Shown in pieces: positions 1 to 6,203 of a stretch of DNA of 7,055 nt (the first letter of the stretch is position 1; each line of letters begins with the position of its first letter). The DNA comes from Sphaerochaetaceae bacterium. Its GTDB lineage: Bacteria > Spirochaetota > Spirochaetia > Sphaerochaetales > Sphaerochaetaceae. A program made the position numbers and the translations under genes. The notes under the pieces are model-generated. The model saw nothing but the letters and a program-made list of their open reading frames with translations. It had not been told where the DNA came from and did no database searches. The stretch covers positions 1-7,055 of the forward strand of contig JAKSPF010000061.1 of NCBI GenBank assembly GCA_024405065.1, in the 5' to 3' direction.

Positions 1-112
1 CATTATGCTCCCGAATTGCGAGGTAACGCAGTGCCTGATCTGTACATTTCAATATCTTTTCTTTATCTGTCACAGTCTCTATATTATTATATGCAAGGGC
101 AACTTTCAACAA
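1..112 (-). CDS. Partial open frame at left edge, TPR-like
   Basis: On the minus strand a frame is open from just after a TAA at 124-122 to the window edge, so the C-terminal part is missing. The only possible starts near its beginning are two adjacent TTG codons (112-110 and 109-107) with a weak AAGG 4 nt upstream. About 37 residues are visible. The segment runs from VALAYNNIE to QALRYLAIRE. An AYNNI followed about 20 residues later by ALxYxxIRE resembles one unit of kinesin-light-chain-type TPR repeats, which are common in spirochaete proteins. A nearby ATG at 126-124 opens a different frame and stops after seven codons, so this may be the start of a gene with a poor initiation site or a frameshifted remnant. 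The family assignment is a visual guess. Confidence 0.3.
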   Translation of the reverse strand, partial: MLKVALAYNNIETVTDKEKILKCTDQALRYLAIREHN

Positions 113-150
113 AACGCCTTTTTAATCATGTGAGTATGTAAAATGAAAAA

Positions 151-180
151 GTAAAGTAAAAATATTGAATTTTACTGTAC
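151..180. promoter_or_regulatory. Inverted repeat, probable antitoxin operator
   Basis: GTAAAGTAAAA (151-161) and TTTTACTGTAC (170-180) form 11-bp arms with one mismatch and an 8-nt spacer. The repeat ends 31 nt before the antitoxin ATG, where the promoter should lie. Antitoxins of the RelB/DinJ family usually bind such palindromes through their ribbon-helix-helix domain and repress their own operon. The -10 and -35 elements here are weak (TTGAAT at 165-170 is the best -35-like hexamer), so the promoter is not placed separately. Confidence 0.5.
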
Positions 181-211
181 TTTGTATTACTGTTTTTATC
201 AGGAGTTTTTT

Positions 212-472
212 ATGTGTACCGTATCTTTTAAAGTTGATGAAACCGTAAAAACACAAGCTCAGGAGCTTTTTGATGAATTGGGTCTTTCCTTTTCCGGAGC
301 TCTTAATATATTTCTTAAATCCTGTATTAACAACGGTGGTATTCCGTTTAGTCTTACAGCTCCCCGCTTCAAAGAAATCGTTTTGAACAGAATTAAAGAA
401 GCCGATAATCCTGAAAATCTAAGTCCTGCTTTTTCTTCTATTGAAGATTTAAGGAAGGCTTTGGATGTTTGA
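212..472 (+). CDS. dinJ: DinJ/RelB-family antitoxin
   Basis: An 86-residue antitoxin of a type II toxin-antitoxin module, expected to bind and neutralise the toxin encoded next to it and to repress the operon. The N-terminal half fits a ribbon-helix-helix fold: a short strand at residues 3-8 (TVSFKVD), then two helices (about 10-23 and 27-40, LFDELGLSFSGALNIFLKS). The family signature GGIPFSLTAP follows at 42-51, and the acidic C-terminal tail should wrap the toxin. The ATG at 212 is chosen because AGGAG (201-205) lies 6 nt before it. A TTG at 182 would add ten residues that do not look like the family. The gene overlaps the toxin by 8 nt, so the two are translationally coupled. Length and layout match E. 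coli DinJ. Whether dinJ or relB is the better symbol cannot be settled by eye. Confidence 0.85.
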   Translation: MCTVSFKVDETVKTQAQELFDELGLSFSGALNIFLKSCINNGGIPFSLTAPRFKEIVLNRIKEADNPENLSPAFSSIEDLRKALDV

Positions 473-743
473 TGTCAAATTTACCAATTCTTTCAAAAAA
501 GACATTGAGACATTGAAAAAGAGAGGAACATATAATTTTGACGAACTTTTCCACGTTGTTGACTTGTTAAGAAAAGGAAATCGTCTCCCTGAAAAATACA
601 GAGATCATCAATTAAAAGGCAGTGAATATAAGGGTTGTCGGGATTGTCATATAAGAGGTGATTGGATTCTCATATACAGGCTGAAAAAACAAGAGCTGAT
701 TCTTGAATTAATGTATACAGGCACACACAGTGATTTGTTTTAA
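465..743 (+). CDS. yafQ: YafQ-type mRNA interferase toxin (RelE superfamily)
   Basis: A 92-residue RelE/ParE-superfamily toxin, closest in appearance to E. coli YafQ, a ribosome-dependent endoribonuclease that cuts mRNA during translation. The family's key positions are visible: H48 in YRDHQLKG, H62 in CRDCHIRGDW, D66, H88 in YTGTHSDLF, and the terminal F92. These correspond to the catalytic histidines and aspartate described for YafQ, so the toxin looks intact and active. The core WILIYRL strand (67-73) is typical. The ATG at 465 sits inside the end of the antitoxin gene, 6 nt after AAGGAAGG (451-458), a strong ribosome binding site. The cognate antitoxin is the overlapping upstream gene. 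No U-rich terminator follows on this strand before the convergent rpsI terminator. Confidence 0.9.
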   Translation: MFDVKFTNSFKKDIETLKKRGTYNFDELFHVVDLLRKGNRLPEKYRDHQLKGSEYKGCRDCHIRGDWILIYRLKKQELILELMYTGTHSDLF

Positions 744-787
744 ACTTCAGGCTTGTCTAAAGAAGAATCATTGTTTCTGGTAATATC

Positions 788-810
788 AAAAAGGCTTCCG
801 AACGGAAGCC
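788..810 (-). terminator. Rho-independent terminator of rplM-rpsI
   Basis: Read on the minus strand, GGCTTCCG and CGGAAGCC pair as an 8-bp GC-rich stem with a minimal loop (or 7 bp with a 4-nt loop), directly followed by five T residues (788-792). It begins 29 nt after the rpsI stop. On the plus strand the hairpin is followed by CTCTGTAAA rather than a T run, so it should work mainly for the ribosomal operon and less well for the convergent toxin transcript. Confidence 0.9.
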
Positions 811-838
811 TCTGTAAATCATCGTCAGAAGGAGTAAA

Positions 839-1255
839 TCACCTCTTGCTGAACTGGAATCTGCGCCTTGCACCGCGCTGACCGTATTTCTTTCTTTCAA
901 CCATTCTGGGATCTCTTGTCATGAAACCGTTTGAATGGAGAGCCGGCTTGTTGGTCTCGTCATAAGACACAAGAGCCCTTGCTATTCCGTGACGGCATGC
1001 ACCTGCCTGTCCGCTCTGTCCGCCACCCTGAACATTTATCAGGATATCAAACTTTGTAAGGTTGTCAGTTACATCAAGCGGTTGCTTGACCTGAAACACA
1101 CAAAGCGGATCTTTGAAGTATTCCTCAAGTTCTCTGCCGTTGACAGTAATCTTTCCGCTTCCTTCTCTCAAATAGACACGGGCTACAGCGGTCTTTCTGC
1201 GACCTGTACCCATTGCAAGATTGACGTTCTTATTTTCCAATGCTTTCTTTGCCAT
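839..1255 (-). CDS. rpsI: 30S ribosomal protein S9 (uS9)
   Basis: Ribosomal protein S9 of the small-subunit head, whose C-terminal tail reaches the P-site tRNA. It has 138 residues, against about 130 in many bacteria. The extra length is an N-terminal extension of about 15 residues before the conserved GTGRRKTAVARV block (16-27). The S9 signature GGGQSGQAGA with GIARAL is at 77-95. The C-terminal block DPRMVERKKYG (115-125) and the final RRFQFSKR are intact, including the lysine-arginine end that contacts tRNA. The ATG at 1255 has AAGGGG 7 nt upstream. The gene lies 11 nt after rplM, the normal L13-S9 operon order, and is followed by an intrinsic terminator. It is presumably expressed from the rplM promoter. 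Confidence 0.98.
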   Translation of the reverse strand: MAKKALENKNVNLAMGTGRRKTAVARVYLREGSGKITVNGRELEEYFKDPLCVFQVKQPLDVTDNLTKFDILINVQGGGQSGQAGACRHGIARALVSYDETNKPALHSNGFMTRDPRMVERKKYGQRGARRRFQFSKR

Positions 1256-1266
1256 TCCGGAACCCC

Positions 1267-1695
1267 TTAAATTTCAACCTTCACAGGCTGCTGTGCAGTA
1301 TGAGGATGTGCTTCACCCGCATAAACCTTGAGATTAGTGAAAAGCCTGCGTCCGAGCGGTCCTTTGGGAAGCATACCCTTTATTGCATGCTCCATAGGAT
1401 ATTCCGGCTTACGGACAACCATCTGCTCATACGTCTCTTCCTTCATGCCGCCTGCATAACCGGAAACACGGCGATACATCTTATCTTTTGCCTTGTTACC
1501 TGTAAGTGCAGCCTTTGCCGCATTGATGATGATTACATAATCTCCCATGTCTTCATTGGGAGCATATTCCGGTTTGTTCTTGCCGCGCAGAATATTGGTA
1601 GCCGCAACTGCAACACGTCCGAGTTCTTTTCCCTCAGCGTCAATCAAGTACCATTTTTTCTCAACTGTCAGCGGCTTTACAAAAATTGTCTTCAT
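1267..1695 (-). CDS. rplM: 50S ribosomal protein L13 (uL13)
   Basis: Ribosomal protein L13, an early-assembly protein of the large subunit. With the ATG at 1695 it has 142 residues, the same as E. coli L13, and begins MKTIFVKP. Conserved blocks are KKWYLIDAEGKELGRVA (13-29), LRGKNKPEYAP (36-46), and the signature IKGMLPKGPLGRR at 105-117 followed by LKVYAGEAHPH (122-132). The same frame stays open upstream to an ATG at 1812. That start is rejected because the extra 39 residues look unlike L13, the candidate promoter -10 overlaps it, and AAAAGG lies 8 nt before the 1695 ATG. It is the first gene of the rplM-rpsI operon, with an 11-nt gap to rpsI. Confidence 0.97.
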   Translation of the reverse strand: MKTIFVKPLTVEKKWYLIDAEGKELGRVAVAATNILRGKNKPEYAPNEDMGDYVIIINAAKAALTGNKAKDKMYRRVSGYAGGMKEETYEQMVVRKPEYPMEHAIKGMLPKGPLGRRLFTNLKVYAGEAHPHTAQQPVKVEI

Positions 1696-1807
1696 AGTAA
1701 ACACCTTTTCCAGTAGTTCTCCGTCACTCCGTACCGCCTGTGATTTAGGAACTGTGGGAAAGGGATTGTGTTCCATGTCACATAAGTCCGAAGACAACGC
1801 AAGGAAC

Positions 1808-1836
1808 ATCATAATGATTTACGCTCTTTATGTCTA
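1808..1836 (-). promoter_or_regulatory. Candidate sigma-70 promoter for rplM-rpsI
   Basis: On the minus strand TAGACA (1836-1831) and TATGAT (1813-1808) each match the consensus hexamers at five of six positions, with an ideal 17-nt spacer. The transcription start would be near 1801, giving a leader of about 105 nt before the rplM ATG. It sits between the nahK stop and rplM, so the ribosomal genes need not depend on the sugar operon. No convincing leader hairpin was seen. Confidence 0.55.
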
Positions 1837-1872
1837 TAACCGCACAGACACTGTTACCGGAGAAAAGGTTCT

Positions 1873-2931
1873 TTATATCTGTCTCATGGCCGGGCTTTTT
1901 TCGTCCATATCGGAAAGAAGAGCAATCTGAGTTTTTGTCCTTACAAGATTGTGCTCGCCATAATCCGTTTTATAGTAGATATCCCCGTTCAGATAATCGG
2001 AAAGAAAACGCAAAGCCTGCTCATACGTTATGACCATTGCTCCGTCCGGAAGAGTTGAAATTTCCTTGTCCGTAAGCGTTCTTTTTGCTCCGTCAGTAAA
2101 ACCCTCGTAGAAAGCCCTGTACATATCAAAATCAAGGCTCACCTTTGAGATATCCCGTTCATCTTCATTTGCAGTACAGGCACCGGTTCTTATTCCGTCA
2201 CCGAAATCATGCGCCGCAAAACCCGGCATAACGGTATCCAAATCCACAACACAAATCCCATGACCCGTTTTTCCGTCAATAAGGATATTGTTCAGCTTTG
2301 TGTCGTTATGAGTAACACGCAACGGAAATTCCGAACGATTGAAAAAATGTGAATAAAACTCACGTTCAGTTAAAAATTCAATTTCGTTTTTTACTTTTTT
2401 AACTCTGTTCTTTCTGTCTTTTTCCAGTGCTTTCATAAACTGCCGGTATCTTGAACTTGTATCGTGAAAGTCCGGTATTACTTCATGTAACGTTGATGCC
2501 GGAAAATCGGATAAATCGTCTATGAAAGAACCGAAGCACAGTCCTGTTTCCCTGAAAAACATTTTGTTTTCAGCCTTTTCATAACTGACTGTATCACCGA
2601 TATACTTCATCAGTCTCCAACAGGAGTTGTCTGTATCTGCAAAATAATATTTTCCTTCCCGAGTAGGAATAAAAGTCAATGTCTCTCTGTCCGGATTTCC
2701 TCCGCGCTTTTTTATTTTTTCCTTAAGAAAGGAAGTCACCCTTACAATGTTGTCCATAAGTTCATCCGGTTGAGGAAATACTCTTGTATTTATCCTTTGC
2801 AGAATTACACCTTTCTTTTCAATGAAGAACGTGTCATTTATGTGACCGTTACCGAAGGCACGCAAATCAGAAGAACCGACATCCGACAGGTCAAAAGCAG
2901 TGAGAACAGAATCCGATACCGTTGAATTCAT
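1873..2931 (-). CDS. nahK: N-acetylhexosamine 1-kinase (APH family)
   Basis: A cytoplasmic kinase of the aminoglycoside-phosphotransferase fold that closely resembles bifidobacterial NahK (LnpB), which phosphorylates GlcNAc and GalNAc at C1 with ATP. With the ATG at 2931 it has 352 residues, the NahK length. Features shared with NahK in order are GNGHIN (27-32) in the nucleotide loop, LQRINTRVFPQPDELMDNI (44-62), WRLMKYI (105-111), FHDT (155-158), the catalytic loop RVTHNDTKLNNIL (205-217) with presumed base D210, the metal-binding DLDT (230-233), FGDGIR (243-248), and RFLSDYLNGDIY with EHNLVRTKTQI near the end. The start codon sits in TGATG with the permease stop (1-nt overlap). An in-frame TTG one codon earlier is the alternative, and GGAGGAG lies about 10 nt upstream. 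It is the last gene of the transporter operon, implying that the imported sugar yields an N-acetylhexosamine. Exact substrate preference is not proven. Confidence 0.85.
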   Translation of the reverse strand: MNSTVSDSVLTAFDLSDVGSSDLRAFGNGHINDTFFIEKKGVILQRINTRVFPQPDELMDNIVRVTSFLKEKIKKRGGNPDRETLTFIPTREGKYYFADTDNSCWRLMKYIGDTVSYEKAENKMFFRETGLCFGSFIDDLSDFPASTLHEVIPDFHDTSSRYRQFMKALEKDRKNRVKKVKNEIEFLTEREFYSHFFNRSEFPLRVTHNDTKLNNILIDGKTGHGICVVDLDTVMPGFAAHDFGDGIRTGACTANEDERDISKVSLDFDMYRAFYEGFTDGAKRTLTDKEISTLPDGAMVITYEQALRFLSDYLNGDIYYKTDYGEHNLVRTKTQIALLSDMDEKSPAMRQI

Positions 2932-3773
2932 CAACCTTTTACTCCTCCTGCCGTCAAACCGGATACCAGATGTTTTTCAATGAAAAGAAAAAGGATAACT
3001 ACCGGTATGGTTGCAAAAATTGACGTTGCAAACAGGTACTGCCACTGAATCATGTTGTATCCGTAAAAAACATTTATACCTACGGTAATAGGCTTGACTG
3101 CTTCAGACGATATAAGAGTCATTGCCATTGTATATTCGTTCCACGCATTGATGAAGATAAAGATAAGGGCAGTCACAATTCCGGGTGCTGCCATCGGCAG
3201 CAGAATTCTGAACATCGCCTGCATTCTGTTACAGCCGTCTATTTTTGCCGCCTGTTCCATTTCAGGACTGATTGAAAGAAAAGTCCCTCTGAGCAGCCAT
3301 ATTGCAAAAGCCTGATTGAATGCGGTATTCAGTAAGATCAGACCGGCAAGGCTGTCAGTTGTATGCAGATTCACCATAAGCTTGTAAATGCCGGGCAAAA
3401 GAACAACAGGTGCAAACATCTGACTCATTATGATAAGACCGAGAAAAATGCCTTTTCCCTTGAATTTCATTCTTGCAAGAGAATATGCTGCCGGAATTCC
3501 GCATGCAATTGCCAACAGTGTTGAACCTAAGGCAACAGCAACCGAGTTTACAAAAAACTTTGCAACCGGAGCCTTTTTCCAGATTTCAATAAAGTTATTC
3601 AAATGCCACGTACGCGGCAATATGGACATATCATTGGAGTACAATTCATCATTCGGTTTTGCCGCAGTAGTGAACATCACAAAATACGGGTAAAGAATGA
3701 CAACAGCCAATGTCAGGCAAAAAACAACAAGAGCAATTTTTTTCAGAGGACTTTTTTTCCATGCGTCTTTCAT
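2931..3773 (-). CDS. Sugar ABC transporter permease, MalG-type (CUT1)
   Basis: Inner-membrane permease of a carbohydrate ABC importer (280 residues), the second of the pair and of the MalG/BPD_transp_1 type. An N-terminal membrane segment lies at about 11-35, followed by a periplasmic stretch with LPRTWHLNNF (52-61). Further hydrophobic segments lie at about 76-100, 108-133, 141-162, 195-212 and 244-265. The cytoplasmic EAA loop that docks the ATPase is visible as EQAAKIDG (173-180) ending in LLP (191-193). The ATG overlaps the stop of the preceding permease in an ATGA, with GAGGA just upstream, and its own stop overlaps the kinase start. No ATP-binding subunit is in the window. CUT1 systems often share one MsiK/UgpC-type ATPase encoded elsewhere, and that is inferred here. 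Substrate assignment rests on the neighbouring nahK. Confidence 0.93.
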   Translation of the reverse strand: MKDAWKKSPLKKIALVVFCLTLAVVILYPYFVMFTTAAKPNDELYSNDMSILPRTWHLNNFIEIWKKAPVAKFFVNSVAVALGSTLLAIACGIPAAYSLARMKFKGKGIFLGLIIMSQMFAPVVLLPGIYKLMVNLHTTDSLAGLILLNTAFNQAFAIWLLRGTFLSISPEMEQAAKIDGCNRMQAMFRILLPMAAPGIVTALIFIFINAWNEYTMAMTLISSEAVKPITVGINVFYGYNMIQWQYLFATSIFATIPVVILFLFIEKHLVSGLTAGGVKG

Positions 3774-4669
3774 ATATCTTCCTCTTTTTCAGACCTGATA
3801 GTCATCATCATGTATGCGGTTGCAAATATACACAGAATAACAAAACCGATAACCGATACTGCCGCTGCATCGCCCGATTTTCTGTTGTAAAATGCAAGGT
3901 CGTAAATATATGTTGCAATAGTGTGGGTCTGATCTGCCGGATCGCCTTTTGTTATTGTCCAAATAATCGGAAAAGAATTGAACACATAAATGATGTTCAA
4001 AACCGTTGAAACAGTTAAATTCTTTTTCAGAAGCGGCAAAGTTATGGTAAACAGTTTTTTGAAAAATGATGCACCGTCAACCTCCGCAGATTCGTAGTAT
4101 GAGTTATCAATACTCTGAAGTCCTGACAAAACACAGAACGTTACAAAGGGAACGGTAACAAAAATTCCCACCCAACATTCCCACGCAAAAAAGGCGGATG
4201 CCGTGGGTGTCCAGTTTTTATAAGATGATATAACACCTATCTTGTAGAGTATCACATTCAGAGAACCGTACTCCGCACTCAGAATGTACTTCCATATCAA
4301 CGCCTGAATGACAAGAGATGTTGCCCACGGAAATACAACTATTGCCCTCATTATTTTTCTGCCGGGAAAATCCAAATTCAAGACAAGACCTATGATTATT
4401 CCCAAAACTGTTGAAATTCCTACTACGGAAACAGTCCATATCAGAGTATTTGCCAATGTTTTTCTGAAAGCAGCAGAAGCAAAAACATTTTTGAAATTTT
4501 CAAAATTATTAAAACTTTTTATTACTCCCGACTTTGAAATTTCCACCATTGACATTTTAAAGACCGTAAAAACCGGAACGGCAATCATTACAGACATCAG
4601 GAGCAGACTCGGAACCAACCAGAGATACGCTGAAATATCGTTCTTATGAATTTTAATCATATTACACAT
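3770..4669 (-). CDS. Sugar ABC transporter permease, MalF/UgpA-type (CUT1)
   Basis: First permease of the importer (299 residues), of the MalF/UgpA type. The first membrane helix is at about 14-38 (AYLWLVPSLLLMSVMIAVPV), a short periplasmic part follows with NNFENFKNVF (54-63), and more helices lie at about 74-98, 107-130, 158-184, 217-238 and 269-290. The EAA loop is at about 193-212, with ESAEVDGA (193-200) and LP (211-212). The ATG at 4669 gives MCNMIKIHK. A second in-frame ATG at 4660 is equally possible. Neither has a recognisable Shine-Dalgarno sequence, unlike every other gene of the operon. It follows the binding-protein gene after a 143-nt hairpin-rich spacer and overlaps the next permease by 4 nt. 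It probably forms a heterodimer with that permease. Confidence 0.92.
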   Translation of the reverse strand: MCNMIKIHKNDISAYLWLVPSLLLMSVMIAVPVFTVFKMSMVEISKSGVIKSFNNFENFKNVFASAAFRKTLANTLIWTVSVVGISTVLGIIIGLVLNLDFPGRKIMRAIVVFPWATSLVIQALIWKYILSAEYGSLNVILYKIGVISSYKNWTPTASAFFAWECWVGIFVTVPFVTFCVLSGLQSIDNSYYESAEVDGASFFKKLFTITLPLLKKNLTVSTVLNIIYVFNSFPIIWTITKGDPADQTHTIATYIYDLAFYNRKSGDAAAVSVIGFVILCIFATAYMMMTIRSEKEEDI

Positions 4670-4683
4670 TATAGCTTAGAGCA

Positions 4684-4737
4684 GCTGAAACAGGCTGTAA
4701 CAAAAGCCGGTTTTTAAACAAAAACCTGCATTTCAGC
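4684..4737 (-). repeat. Long imperfect hairpin before the permease genes
   Basis: GCTGAAA (4684-4690) plus CAGG (4691-4694) pair with CCTG (4725-4728) plus TTTCAGC (4731-4737), an 11-bp stem with a 2-nt bulge. Inside it, GGTTTTT (4709-4715) and AAAAACC (4720-4726) form a separate 7-bp hairpin with a 4-nt loop. The inner and outer pairings compete for two C residues. The element lies 15 nt upstream of the first permease ATG, so it could affect permease mRNA stability or translation. Function is inferred from position only. Confidence 0.5.
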
Positions 4738-4741
4738 CCAC

Positions 4742-4792
4742 AAAAACAAAGGGGATGTTCACAAAATGTTGAATTTTGCTACAACCCCCTTT
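4742..4792 (-). terminator. Intercistronic hairpin, likely partial terminator
   Basis: Starting 21 nt after the SBP stop, the minus strand carries AAAGGGG pairing with CCCCTTT (ends at 4792 and 4748). A symmetric internal loop of five bases per side follows, then an inner stem CAAAAT/ATTTTG with a 5-nt loop. Five T residues follow almost at once (4746-4742, after one G). The stem and T run suit an imperfect intrinsic terminator that lets part of the transcription through. This would give more binding protein than permease, a common arrangement in ABC operons. Confidence 0.6.
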
Positions 4793-4812
4793 CTTAATAA
4801 CTACGGAGCAAA

Positions 4813-6081
4813 TTATTTAACAATCTGCTTCTGAAGTGCATCAAGTGCATCTTTTGCAGAAACCTTGCCTATACAGGCTTCCTGTTCTGCTTTGATAACA
4901 CCCTGCTTTACGTCATTCCATTCGGGCTTTGCCGTAGGATAGAAATTACATGCTCCCAAAATTGCGATGAAATCGGAAAAATACTTGCTGTTTCCCTTGC
5001 CTGCATTACCGCCTTTTTCAAACTGCTCCGCATTCTTTGCCAGAAGTGCAGTTGAATCCGATGTCACAGGAAGGAATCCTTCAAATACCATGTACTCTGC
5101 ATAAGTCTTTTCATCATAGAAAGCATCAAAGAACTTTGAAATTGCAGCAAGACGCACATTTTCATCTTTGACTTCTCTCTTAAATACCATCAGGCGATCA
5201 CAGACACCCATGTTAACCGACTTGTTTCCGCCGTTTGTCGGCATGGATGCAACACCGAAGTTTACGTTTGAAGCAATATCGTAAAGGTTACAAGGTCCGA
5301 GCATCATTGCAAGGGAACCTGCAGCAAATGCATCCTGCTGAGGATAACGTGTTTCCGTGTACGGATTGGCTGTTGTGTATCCGCTGTCAATGAGCGTTTT
5401 CATGAACTCAATCGCTTCAACATTTTCTTTGCTGTTAAGTGTCCAGTTTCCTTTAGCATCCGTAAATCCACCGCCGTTGTTCCATGAATAGTAGGAGAAA
5501 GCAGCCTGACCTTCATCGGTTGAAATGTCAAGTGACCACGGGACAATCTTGGAATCGTATGCTTTGATTTTTGCACACGCATCAAGAACCTCATCCCATG
5601 TTTCAGGTACTTTGCTCACACCGGCAGCCTTGAGTATGTCCTTGTTGTAGAACAGCGCTCTGGCAGATGCCAAAATCGGAAGTGCCCACACTGTTCCGTT
5701 CAAATCGTTTGCTGACCAGAATCCCGGGAAAATCTTGTTTTTTACTGCGTCTGACACGTACTTTTCTGTAGGAACAAGCAGGTCATCGGCAACATAGTCG
5801 GAAAAAGTATCAATGTTCAGGATATCGGGTTGCTGATTTGTTGAAATCCTTGTTCCCACAACCGTGTAGAGATCATTCCACGATACAATCTCTATCTTCA
5901 GGTCTATGTCAGGATTATTTTCTTCAAATTTCTGTTCAAACTTGGGCCACCAATCCTGTGTGTAGTTGCCGTATTGGGAAATAATTACATTCAGTTCTGT
6001 TTTTTTGCTTTCCGCAGAACCCTTTGCGAACACGGAAAACGCAACCAAAAGAACCAAAAAGACTGTTAACGCTTTCTTCAT
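4813..6081 (-). CDS. Sugar ABC transporter substrate-binding protein
   Basis: Periplasmic solute-binding protein of family 1 (SBP_bac_1 type), 422 residues, which captures the sugar and delivers it to the two permeases. A Sec signal peptide is clear: MKK, a hydrophobic core at 4-18, and VFA at 17-19 giving signal peptidase I cleavage before K20. No lipobox cysteine is present, so it should be soluble rather than a lipoprotein. Typical family segments are the early FEQKFEENNPDIDLKIE (48-64), QPDILNIDTFSDY (84-96), LPILASARALFYNKDILKAAG (134-154) with PETWDE (159-164), AFAAGSLAMMLGP (251-263), and a C-terminal YPTAKPEWNDV (381-391). Aromatic residues W44, W45, W68, W132 and W200 could stack on sugar rings. 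The ATG at 6081 has GGAGG 6 nt upstream. It is the first gene of the operon. Its substrate is inferred from the downstream nahK to contain an N-acetylhexosamine. Confidence 0.93.
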   Translation of the reverse strand: MKKALTVFLVLLVAFSVFAKGSAESKKTELNVIISQYGNYTQDWWPKFEQKFEENNPDIDLKIEIVSWNDLYTVVGTRISTNQQPDILNIDTFSDYVADDLLVPTEKYVSDAVKNKIFPGFWSANDLNGTVWALPILASARALFYNKDILKAAGVSKVPETWDEVLDACAKIKAYDSKIVPWSLDISTDEGQAAFSYYSWNNGGGFTDAKGNWTLNSKENVEAIEFMKTLIDSGYTTANPYTETRYPQQDAFAAGSLAMMLGPCNLYDIASNVNFGVASMPTNGGNKSVNMGVCDRLMVFKREVKDENVRLAAISKFFDAFYDEKTYAEYMVFEGFLPVTSDSTALLAKNAEQFEKGGNAGKGNSKYFSDFIAILGACNFYPTAKPEWNDVKQGVIKAEQEACIGKVSAKDALDALQKQIVK

Positions 6082-6113
6082 TGTCTACCTCCGAAAGTAA
6101 AGATACTATTGTG

Positions 6114-6137
6114 CAACTTGCAAAGTTTTGCAGGTTG
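6114..6137. promoter_or_regulatory. 24-bp palindrome, probable operator of the sugar operon
   Basis: CAACTTGCAAA (6114-6124) and TTTGCAGGTTG (6127-6137) form 11-bp half-sites with one mismatch around a central GT. The site lies between the candidate -10 and the SBP ribosome binding site, covering about +5 to +28 of the transcript. That is a classic place for a repressor. Length and symmetry suit a dimeric sugar-responsive regulator, but the family cannot be told and no regulator gene is in the window. Confidence 0.7.
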
Positions 6138-6147
6138 AACTTTTTTT

Positions 6148-6175
6148 AGTGTAACACATGGAAACAAAATGTAAA
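6148..6175 (-). promoter_or_regulatory. Candidate promoter of the SBP-permease-nahK operon
   Basis: On the minus strand TTTACA (6175-6170, five of six consensus matches) and TACACT (6153-6148, four of six) are separated by 16 nt and followed by an A-rich initial stretch. The start of transcription would be near 6141, about 60 nt before the SBP ATG. The 24-bp palindrome lies immediately downstream, and a tandem 9-bp repeat lies about 30 nt upstream of the -35. Confidence 0.5.
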
Positions 6176-6203
6176 GGAAGTTTTGAAAGTTTCTCTTCTA
6201 AAG

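Noticed and set aside
1..144. Plus-strand frame open from the edge to a TAA at 142-144.
   Set aside because: The peptide (rich in Y, S and L, with no motif) looks less protein-like than the minus-strand frame over the same bases, and no relation to the following antitoxin is visible.
935..1716. Long plus-strand open frames opposite rpsI and rplM.
   Set aside because: They lie antisense to two clearly recognised ribosomal protein genes and show no motif or ribosome binding site.
1748..1807. GGAAC/GTTCC pairings upstream of rplM as a possible ribosomal-protein leader switch.
   Set aside because: One of the three segments lies before the predicted transcription start, and the remaining stem is only 5 bp with a long loop.
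1696..1812. N-terminal extension of rplM to an ATG at 1812, giving 181 residues.
   Set aside because: The extra residues do not resemble L13, the 1695 start gives the standard 142 residues with an SD, and the candidate promoter overlaps the upstream ATG.
1813..1872. Possible terminator after nahK.
   Set aside because: Only a 4-bp ACAG/CTGT stem without a T run is visible, so the operon end is undefined.
4218..4649. Open frames on both strands within the first permease gene.
   Set aside because: They are out-of-frame shadows of a permease with clear membrane helices and an EAA loop.
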